From contig JACZYG010000017.1 in the NCBI GenBank assembly GCA_022571215.1, positions 1 to 48,509 of the forward strand: 48,509 nt of DNA, read 5' to 3'. Both the position numbers and the translations under genes were made by a program. Below, in pieces: positions 41,704-48,509 of this stretch; position 1 is the stretch's first letter; the number at the start of each line of letters is the position of its first letter. The notes beneath the pieces were generated by a model, which had not been told where the DNA came from, searched no databases, and was given only the letters and a program-made list of their open reading frames with translations. This DNA comes from Fidelibacterota bacterium. GTDB lineage: Bacteria; Fidelibacterota; SORT01.

Positions 41704-44700
41704 TTATAATTTAAAACTGATTTTGTACTCAGTACCGTTTTCCCTGTTTATCTTCAGTTTAGCCTGTAATTGAGCTATAAGTGTGTGAACTAATTTCAAA
41801 CCGAGAGATTCAAGCGTTCCTTCGGAATATTCTATAGGAATCCCGCATCCGTTATCTCTAATAATCAATTCAATGTTTTTTCGCCTGGCACGAAGTTCCA
41901 AATTTATCTTACCCTTTTCAGTTGTTCCAAAAGCATGTTGAATTGAATTTGTCAATAATTCGGTGATTATTAATCCAAGAGGTATCGCGCGGTTTATATC
42001 GAGAGTTATGTTCTCTATTTTCGTTTCAAGATATATTTTGTCTCTATCAACCACGTATGATTGCATAAGGTTCTCTGCCAACATTTTTAAATATTCGGGG
42101 ATATTTACGTCTGAAAGATTTTCCGATTGATAAATAATTTCATGGATCATTGACATGGACATTATTCTGTTTTTACTGTCCATTAGCAGTTTGATAGTCT
42201 CTTCATCATCGATGCTGTTTGCTTGTAGATTCAATAGGCTTGATATCAGTTGGAGATTATTTTTAACCCTGTGATGTATTTCCTTCAGCAAAACTTCTTT
42301 TTCTTTAAGGGATTCTTTAATTTTTCTGCTTGATTCTTCAAGCTCTAATGTTCTTTCCCTCACTCTTTCTTCGAGTTTTTCCTTCGCTTCTCGTAGCGCT
42401 CGTTCGGCTTCTTCACTCTCGGTAATATCTCGGACGACTGTAATGACATGAGTTATTTCATTATTTTCTTTTAAAAAGGAAAGAGTAATTTCCGAAGGAA
42501 AGAATGTGCCATCTTTTTTCATGAATGTTTGCTTTAAGTGAACAACTTCATCACCCCGTTTAATCGCTTCTTGCAGCGTCTTTCCGAATTCTTGGAATAC
42601 CTTTTCATTCGGGGTGAATACCCTCGTTGATTTTCCGATAAGGTCCGACCAGTCATAACCGAAAACAGCTTTTACTTGTAGACTCACTCGCTCAATTATT
42701 CTATCAGGAAATTTTACTATGAAAACCACTTCTCCCAACGATTCAAGCAGCTTATCAAAATGATTTCTTTCTTTCTCTAATCTACGGGTTGTTTCTTCCA
42801 ATTCCGTTATGTCGTGAACAGTACCTACCGAACGAATCGCCTTCCCGTTCCGGTCGAATACTTCTTCAGATTTTTCACGAACGATCCTGACTTCACCGTT
42901 AGGTCTAAGGACTCTGTGAACGACTTCGTAAGGTGTATTATTTTCAACCGAGTCAAGGTAAGCCTCGTTTACCATTTCTCTGTCATCAGGATGAATTGCC
43001 TTTAAAAAGGCTTCATAGGTAGCGCCGAATTCCTGCGGCGCTAATCCGAATATTCTGTAAACTTCATCAGACCAATTAAGCGTATTGGTAAGTAGGTCTA
43101 AATCCCAACTTCCCACTTGAGCCATTTCCTGCGCTTTTTTGAGATTAAATTCGCTTGCCGTAAGGTCGTCAACTGCCATTTTTTGTTCTGTGATATCCTG
43201 TAATGCGACAATCACTTTGGAAAGATCCAATCTTCCATTTATTTTCGGAGCCGTCCAAGCGACTTGGTACGAAATGTTATTCCCCTTTAACGTCTTTCCG
43301 CTTGCTTCAAGAGAGATATTTTCCTCTCCATCCCAGATCGCTATCAATTCTTCGGAGAATACTTCCCTCTCTGAATCATCAAAAAGAGTAACCAGTCCTT
43401 TGATAAGTTGCTCTTTTGAATCGGCTTCGTATAAATCAAGAGTAGCTTCATTTACGTCAATTATTTTTACCTTACTCATTGCTTTAACTATCTCTTTCGG
43501 ATTATCGCTTAGATATTTTCTCAGATCTTTCACTCCTTTTGACCTTAAATCCTCTATCCATTTCCCAACAGCCGTAAAATCCTCCTCCCAAATAGATATC
43601 GGGCTATGAACGAAAAGATTCTTATATCTTTCTTCGTTTATTTTTATCGCTTCTTCGTTTTTCTTTTGCTCTGTGATATCTATTGACATGGAGGCGAGAA
43701 ACTTCTCTTTTCCTTCGTTGAGAATTAATGGGAACTTATATGATAACCAATATGTAATTCCATGTTTTCCAGGAACCATTTCAATGGTTTTTTTCAGCCT
43801 ACCTGAGGTCAGGACTTCTTCGTCATTCGCTCTGATTTGCTTAACTGACTGTTCCGGCAGGAAATCCGCGTCATATTTGCCTATCCAATCTGTTTCGTCG
43901 ATTCCCAATGTTTCTTTTACCACTTTTTGAAATCCCAAGTTCGTATACACGTACCTCCCACTTTTATCTTTGATAAAGGTGGCTTCCGGAAAGTGATCCA
44001 TGAATGCTTCAAATCTTTTTTCACTGGCTAACAGTGAGGTTTCAATTTTTTTCCTTTCAGTTATATCTCGAGCAATTGAATTGGTAAATAACAATTCATC
44101 CTTTTCATCGTAATGATAATTAATGGTCCAAAGCATATCGGAAAAATGACCATCCGTATGAATTACGCGGTTTTCCAAGCTTGAGCTGTCTAATTTTTCG
44201 TTGGATTTATCTAATAAAATTGATTCGGTTTTTTCTCTGTCATCAGAATGTACGCATTCAAAAAAATTTATCCCGATGCAGATTTCACTCTTCTTCCCGA
44301 AGATACGTTCAGAGACTGAGTTGACAAAAAGAACAATTCCCTCGCTATCTATTTGAATGACTAAATCATCCGCTCCCTGAATAAAATCTTTGAACTTTAC
44401 TTCACTCCCCTTGAGTTGTGTCTTGATTTGATCTCGATTTGTTATTATTAATTTTATTTGTTGTAACATGAATGCGATAAAAATTATGCAAATCATGACT
44501 CCAATAATCAGCATGATTTTACGGATATCCGAATGATATTCTTTTAATTGCTGTAAATGCTTCAACTCGCTTTGATAAAAAATTTCGTGAAGCTTCTCAA
44601 ACTGATGTGTCGTAGAGGCGATAGGATTCAACAGTTGATTGAAGTTGTTGATGTTGATTTCCGTACTATGAAAGGTTTCTAATTCAAATTTAATATTCTC

Positions 44701-45126
44701 ATATTGCTTTTCCATTCGACTTAGAAGGAATTCGAACTGTTGCTGGTCGTATTCTTCCTGCAGTCTTTTAAGTATTTTTAAATTTCGCTCAATTATAAAC
44801 AGCAAATCGTTAAGCTTATCCCGAACGTTGATTTTTTGCTCCATTACATTAGGATTGGTTAGCGAAAAATCAGATTGATTACGGTTCTTTGATTGGAAAT
44901 CCGAATACCATAATTTTACTTCATCAATTTCTTGTCTGATCAATGATGCGGATTTTTCAGAAATTAGATGGTATTCTGTGAGCTTCTTGTATATCAGATT
45001 TTCGTCGTTATTTAGTATGCTCAATATCCAGAACACTATACCGCCAAGGACTATCAGACTTATAATTATCCAATAAATATATTTTTTAATTAACATCTCG
45101 TTTTTCAGTTGATAGTTCTTCAACAA
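41704..45126 (-). CDS. Multi-PAS membrane histidine kinase, HisKA_2 type
   Basis: 1140 aa. A TTG start behind AGGGTGG sits six bases after the binding-protein stop. TM1 at ~14-38 and TM2 at ~205-226 bracket a ~165-residue helical periplasmic sensor. Next come about five PAS domains (from ~245, 370, 495, 650 and 785; most end in DITE/DITER) and a coiled coil. The phospho-acceptor is in EIHHRVKNNLQLISSLL (HisKA_2) and the ATPase has TELLTNSIQHAFG and DNGCGIP boxes. It is a two-component sensor in a three-gene unit with a PhnD-like lipoprotein and the REC-DHp-REC protein. Confidence 0.9.
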   Translation of the reverse strand: MLKNYQLKNEMLIKKYIYWIIISLIVLGGIVFWILSILNNDENLIYKKLTEYHLISEKSASLIRQEIDEVKLWYSDFQSKNRNQSDFSLTNPNVMEQKINVRDKLNDLLFIIERNLKILKRLQEEYDQQQFEFLLSRMEKQYENIKFELETFHSTEININNFNQLLNPIASTTHQFEKLHEIFYQSELKHLQQLKEYHSDIRKIMLIIGVMICIIFIAFMLQQIKLIITNRDQIKTQLKGSEVKFKDFIQGADDLVIQIDSEGIVLFVNSVSERIFGKKSEICIGINFFECVHSDDREKTESILLDKSNEKLDSSSLENRVIHTDGHFSDMLWTINYHYDEKDELLFTNSIARDITERKKIETSLLASEKRFEAFMDHFPEATFIKDKSGRYVYTNLGFQKVVKETLGIDETDWIGKYDADFLPEQSVKQIRANDEEVLTSGRLKKTIEMVPGKHGITYWLSYKFPLILNEGKEKFLASMSIDITEQKKNEEAIKINEERYKNLFVHSPISIWEEDFTAVGKWIEDLRSKGVKDLRKYLSDNPKEIVKAMSKVKIIDVNEATLDLYEADSKEQLIKGLVTLFDDSEREVFSEELIAIWDGEENISLEASGKTLKGNNISYQVAWTAPKINGRLDLSKVIVALQDITEQKMAVDDLTASEFNLKKAQEMAQVGSWDLDLLTNTLNWSDEVYRIFGLAPQEFGATYEAFLKAIHPDDREMVNEAYLDSVENNTPYEVVHRVLRPNGEVRIVREKSEEVFDRNGKAIRSVGTVHDITELEETTRRLEKERNHFDKLLESLGEVVFIVKFPDRIIERVSLQVKAVFGYDWSDLIGKSTRVFTPNEKVFQEFGKTLQEAIKRGDEVVHLKQTFMKKDGTFFPSEITLSFLKENNEITHVITVVRDITESEEAERALREAKEKLEERVRERTLELEESSRKIKESLKEKEVLLKEIHHRVKNNLQLISSLLNLQANSIDDEETIKLLMDSKNRIMSMSMIHEIIYQSENLSDVNIPEYLKMLAENLMQSYVVDRDKIYLETKIENITLDINRAIPLGLIITELLTNSIQHAFGTTEKGKINLELRARRKNIELIIRDNGCGIPIEYSEGTLESLGLKLVHTLIAQLQAKLKINRENGTEYKISFKL

Positions 45127-45132
45127 GCCACC

Positions 45133-46026
45133 CTAATAACCGTTTATCAGATTTTGGGTTAGAATTATTTCTTTTAATTCATTGAAATCATCCATACTTG
45201 CCGGCACATAATAATCAGCGCCTAATTCTGTAAGAATCTTTTTATGTTCCGGATTTTTCATACTAAGGTTCAATAGGGCATCACGAAACGCTTGAATCTG
45301 TTTGGATGACATAGTGGATTGAGAAGCCCAAACATAATCCGCGAAGGGTGGAGATTGCCAAATCACTTTGACCTTATTTACATTCAATTCACCTGAGTGA
45401 AACATCTTTTGAATTACCTCTGAATTTATTACACCGGCTGTAATATCGCCGTTTTGCACTTTTAAAGCAGTCTCATTATGAGACTTTGAATAGTTAACGT
45501 CACTAAAAAAAGTCTCCGGCTTTATACCCAACTGGTTAAAAAAATATCTCGGCATCAAATGACCTGAGGTGGACAATCTTGATCCGAATCCAAAAGATAC
45601 ACCTTTTAAATCCTTCAGAGTTGAAGCATAATGTTTTACGTTTACAAGAACTATGCTGCTAGACCTTAGATCAACATTTCGTAAAGCAATCGGTTGAGCG
45701 TCACTCTCCAAATGTGCTTTTATAAATGTAGCGCCGCCGAATAAGGCAATATTTATTTCCCCAATCTTAAAAGAATCTACGATAGCGGAATAGGTAGGGG
45801 GGATAATTAATCTCCCTTTAATGCCCGTCGCATGTGATATATATTCAACTAAGGGGAGGTAAGTCTTTTCAAGTTTCTGAATATTTTGGTCCGGTACGAT
45901 TCCCAAACGCCATTCGGTAAATGATGATGTTTCCGTATCAGATTTTTGATGACAAGATGAACTCGCCATTAAGGTGATGACAAAAAATGTTATCTTCGGT
46001 ATATATTTATTTTGTAACAATCTCAT
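45133..46026 (-). CDS. PhnD-like periplasmic binding lipoprotein linked to a sensor kinase
   Basis: 297 aa from ATG 46026 with AAAGGAA just upstream (a TTG 27 bases earlier is less likely). A lipoprotein signal (FVITLMASSSC, Cys24) leads a type II binding fold of the PhnD/phosphonate family: EWRLGIVPDQN, YLPLVEYISHATGIKG, INIALFGGATFIKAH, LKDLKGVSFGFGSRLSTSGHLMPRY, NGDITAGVIN. No ABC ATPase or permease accompanies it; the next genes are a histidine kinase and a relay protein. It therefore most likely presents a ligand (phosphonate-, phosphite- or other anion-like) to the kinase. Confidence 0.85.
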   Translation of the reverse strand: MRLLQNKYIPKITFFVITLMASSSCHQKSDTETSSFTEWRLGIVPDQNIQKLEKTYLPLVEYISHATGIKGRLIIPPTYSAIVDSFKIGEINIALFGGATFIKAHLESDAQPIALRNVDLRSSSIVLVNVKHYASTLKDLKGVSFGFGSRLSTSGHLMPRYFFNQLGIKPETFFSDVNYSKSHNETALKVQNGDITAGVINSEVIQKMFHSGELNVNKVKVIWQSPPFADYVWASQSTMSSKQIQAFRDALLNLSMKNPEHKKILTELGADYYVPASMDDFNELKEIILTQNLINGY

Positions 46027-46265
46027 TTTTCCTTTAAATCCGTTGTGATACAAATTGAGAATTATTTCTCACTATTATGCTTCTTGCAACATCCGTGCCT
46101 GAAATATTATTTAAAGAATATCTGACCTTATAGCATTGTATTTACGCTACTTACAAAATCAGATATGAGTAACAGAATATTTTATATTATAGAGATTTTT
46201 ATTTCTTTAGTCTCATTTGTAGACTTGGATGAATCAGATGTAACTAATTGAGAATCAGTGAAGAA

Positions 46266-47126
46266 TCACCAACTCTCTTTCTTTATCATTTCTTTAGGTA
46301 TCCCTATTTCATCAACATATTTAAGCATTGTTTCGAGGAATTTCGGAACCAATTCAAGCCCCTTTTTTTTTGCTGCTTTCTTCTCATAAGAACTAATTCC
46401 CGGTCCGCAAATAAACGCAGCCGTGGTAGAGGGATCTTCTATCACCTCCTGAAGTAATTCGATCGTAGGTCTGCCCCATCTGACTCCAAATTGCTCTAAA
46501 TCAGGATTATTTTCACGTGTAATCATATGAATAATTGTTAATTTATCAGGATATTTTTTCTTGAGACTGTGCAATTCCTCTCGATATATAATATCGTTCC
46601 AGGTCTTATTAGTAAATATAAGTATATGTTTTTTTGATGATCCATTGTGCAATTCATCTTTGATAATTGAAAAATTAGGCACAATGCCGCTCCCTGCGCA
46701 ACCATGAAAAATAGTTGTTGCCTTACTGGCTATCTCATCATTCACGATATAGGAACCCGTATAACCTTTAACTGTCATTTTTGTCCCGACAGGGATCCGG
46801 AAGGTCAATAGTGGAGAAAGAAGTGGAGGATATGGATCTTCATCCGGATAGTAAGGATCCTCCTTAATTGTAAAAGAGACATATTTTTCATGTGGAGCGC
46901 TTGCCAAGGAATATGCTCGAACGGGTTCTTTTCTGCCCTTTTCTTTTTCGAGATAAAGGCACCAGCGTTCGAGAGCAGGAAATTGATGCGGATCTACGGT
47001 CAAAAATTGCCCTGCTTTATATTCCGGATTGTTTTCATCCTCGGAAAGATATAATGTTGTACTGTCCTTTGTTTCCCTGACAACATCAGCCACGATTACT
47101 TCCCGTTCCCTGATTTGAGTCGCCAT
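46266..47126 (-). CDS. FAD/NAD(P)-binding reductase of the ferredoxin-NADP reductase superfamily
   Basis: 286 aa. FAD-binding barrel with the RxYS motif (VRAYSLASAP, ~69-78) and GQFLTV. The NAD-binding half has IFHGCAGSGIVPNFSII and ends FICGPG. It lacks a 2Fe-2S domain, so it must reduce a separate partner. Two oddities: an unusual ~15-residue acidic insert (YYPDEDPYPPLL) after the flavin motif and a basic C-terminus. Adjacent to the sugar-dehydrogenase-like gene (25-base gap), possibly co-transcribed. Confidence 0.85.
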   Translation of the reverse strand: MATQIREREVIVADVVRETKDSTTLYLSEDENNPEYKAGQFLTVDPHQFPALERWCLYLEKEKGRKEPVRAYSLASAPHEKYVSFTIKEDPYYPDEDPYPPLLSPLLTFRIPVGTKMTVKGYTGSYIVNDEIASKATTIFHGCAGSGIVPNFSIIKDELHNGSSKKHILIFTNKTWNDIIYREELHSLKKKYPDKLTIIHMITRENNPDLEQFGVRWGRPTIELLQEVIEDPSTTAAFICGPGISSYEKKAAKKKGLELVPKFLETMLKYVDEIGIPKEMIKKESW

Positions 47127-47151
47127 TAAATTTTACATCCTTTTTAATTTG

Positions 47152-48300
47152 TCAATTACCGTCATATACAACTCTATAAATTTTCCCCCCCTCATCATCT
47201 GAAATGAACATAGCCCCGTTCACAGAAAATTCTATATCAACAGGTCTGCCCCAAACGCTGCCATAGGGAGTAAGCCAGCCGGATACAAAGTCCTCTATAC
47301 CGACAGGGGATCCATCCTCTATTAGTACCCTGACAATTTTGTAACCCGTCTTTTTCGATCTGTTCCACGAACCATGAAACGCTATGAACAGATCGCCTCT
47401 ATACTCTGTGGGAAACTCCGTTCCGCTGTAAAACCGCATTCCCAACGGAGCGGAATGAGCTTGCATCTCAAAAACCGGAGGAAGGGTTTCATCACACTTT
47501 GATTTCTCATCGGAATACTCTGGATTCATATTCCCGTCTCCGTAGCAGTATGGCCAGCCATAATGTTTTCCTTCAGCCAATATATTCAGCTCCTCAGGAG
47601 GTAGATCATCACCGATTCGATCCCGACCGTTATTTGCCGCCCAGAGTTCTCCCGATTCCGGATGAAACGCAAGCGCGACAGAGTTTCTTAGTCCATTTGA
47701 AAAAATCGTTTCGTCGCTCCCATCAGGATTATATCTCATCACCGTTGCTCTTCTCGGGTCACTCTCATCGCAAATATTGCACGACGAACCGATAGAAACA
47801 TACATCATGCCGTCCGGTCCGAAAGCCACGGTTTTTGTAAAATGCCCGATCGTCGGAAGACCCGATACAACCACTTCTCCCTCTCCGTCCGCCACATTGT
47901 TCCCGTCATCATCTCTGAAACGCGTTATCTTGTCGGATTCGCCTATGTAGACATATCCATCGAAAAACGCTACGCTGTGCGGATTCCGCAAACCATCAAC
48001 GAATATCAGACTCTTATCAGAAATTCCATCCCCATCTTCGTCCAACACCGCTACCAGCTCTCCCCTGTCCATCAGACAAACAAAGAGCTCGCCTTCAGGA
48101 GAAATCCCAATCCCCCTTGCTTTTCCAAGACCTTCCGCGAAAAGAGTGACAGAAAAGCCCAGCGGCAAAGACAACTTACCCTCAAAACTGTCTTCTACTG
48201 AAGCCCCGTCAGAACAAAATAGAATTAACAACAGCGCTGAGACTGATATCATAAGCGTCATAGCGCTTAAACCACCGATAGAATTAAAATATTTCGGCAT
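47152..48300 (-). CDS. Exported sorbosone/glucose-dehydrogenase-like beta-propeller
   Basis: 382 aa. An N-terminal hydrophobic segment (~13-30, ending LILFCSDG) is probably a lipoprotein signal with Cys29. A six-bladed propeller follows with blade motifs LGKARGIGISPEGELFVC, GLRNPHSVAFFDGYVYIGESDKITRF, HFTKTVAFGPDGMMYVSIGSSCNICDE, GLRNSVALAFHPESGELWAANNGRD and GSWNRSKKTGYKIVRV. This is the PQQ-type soluble glucose/L-sorbosone dehydrogenase family, which oxidises sugars or sugar aldehydes in the periplasm. The cofactor contacts cannot be confirmed by eye, and family members with other roles exist. Confidence 0.87.
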   Translation of the reverse strand: MPKYFNSIGGLSAMTLMISVSALLLILFCSDGASVEDSFEGKLSLPLGFSVTLFAEGLGKARGIGISPEGELFVCLMDRGELVAVLDEDGDGISDKSLIFVDGLRNPHSVAFFDGYVYIGESDKITRFRDDDGNNVADGEGEVVVSGLPTIGHFTKTVAFGPDGMMYVSIGSSCNICDESDPRRATVMRYNPDGSDETIFSNGLRNSVALAFHPESGELWAANNGRDRIGDDLPPEELNILAEGKHYGWPYCYGDGNMNPEYSDEKSKCDETLPPVFEMQAHSAPLGMRFYSGTEFPTEYRGDLFIAFHGSWNRSKKTGYKIVRVLIEDGSPVGIEDFVSGWLTPYGSVWGRPVDIEFSVNGAMFISDDEGGKIYRVVYDGN

Positions 48301-48509
48301 AAAACTACCATCTTTTCTGAATAATTACCCTTTGGATAGTTATAAAAACTTAATATAACCGATTTTATACTAAATAGAATAAAACTTTTAGGTCCGGTCA
48401 AGGCGAATAAGTTATAATTAGTGTTGTCAGTGGCTGTTGGGGGACTTGTTGCCTAAACTCCTTGTATGTTATCGGTGGTTAGAAGTTTTGTATATTATGA
48501 TGTTATTTA

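Noticed and set aside
43139-43609. 156-aa plus-strand ORF
   Set aside because: Antisense to the PAS region of the kinase; composition is that of a shadow frame.
1-48509. CRISPR array or intact prophage
   Set aside because: No regularly spaced direct repeats, cas genes, integrase or phage structural genes were seen.

Overview
The window looks like a chromosomal segment of a Gram-negative bacterium of the Fibrobacterota-Chlorobi-Bacteroidota superphylum, most likely Marinimicrobia (SAR406) or a close relative. The reasons are type IX secretion tails of the SGIYFYRLQA...TKKMVLLK kind, a TonB receptor with an N-terminal carboxypeptidase-regulatory-like domain, lipid A/LPS genes, modest GC content and frequent TTG starts. 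TGA is an ordinary stop here (for example the ABC permease and the LptF/G-type gene). The phylum call is inference from style; no rRNA or ribosomal protein marker is present.

Layout. 0-11 kb: edge fragments, then two nearly identical napA-napB operons (periplasmic nitrate reductase plus a diheme NapB that here carries a lipobox), both on the minus strand, with the large subunit of glutamate synthase between them on the plus strand. 11-17.7 kb: one tightly overlapping minus-strand operon running TetR regulator, SsuA/TauA-like binding lipoprotein, ABC ATPase, permease, MenA-like UbiA prenyltransferase, TonB receptor. It reads as an outer-to-inner membrane import route coupled to prenylation, and I consider it a good candidate for an undescribed system. 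17.7-24.3 kb: a loose accessory zone with a histidine-kinase-like membrane protein lacking its ATPase domain, a frameshifted lipocalin-like lipoprotein, a secreted isochorismatase-fold hydrolase, an HU-like protein, a small gene with an in-frame TGA followed by a SECIS-like hairpin (candidate selenoprotein), a sulfide:quinone oxidoreductase homologue, tRNA-Arg(TCT), a broken tRNA-Arg copy, insertion-sequence-like ends and scraps of type IX sorting tails.

24.3-32.5 kb: mostly housekeeping genes, with an LptF/G permease, gamma-carbonic-anhydrase-like protein and pyrimidine-nucleoside phosphorylase in one overlapping run, then PBP1A, an HD protein, a NUDIX hydrolase, a TetR regulator and a small membrane protein. 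32.5-38.3 kb: a six-gene minus-strand operon of a fused lipid A acyltransferase/heptosyltransferase, Sua5-type protein, low-molecular-weight phosphatase, DUF3108 protein, secreted unknown and an HAD-like protein with an altered motif I. 38.3-48.5 kb: zinc-ribbon protein, RRM protein, outer-membrane barrel, a three-gene sensory module (PhnD-like lipoprotein, multi-PAS histidine kinase, REC-DHp-REC protein), a flavin reductase and a secreted sorbosone/glucose-dehydrogenase-like propeller.

Functions are assigned by reading motifs in the translations; no database search was run. Start sites were adjusted where a ribosome binding site, paralogue or gene overlap gave a reason.
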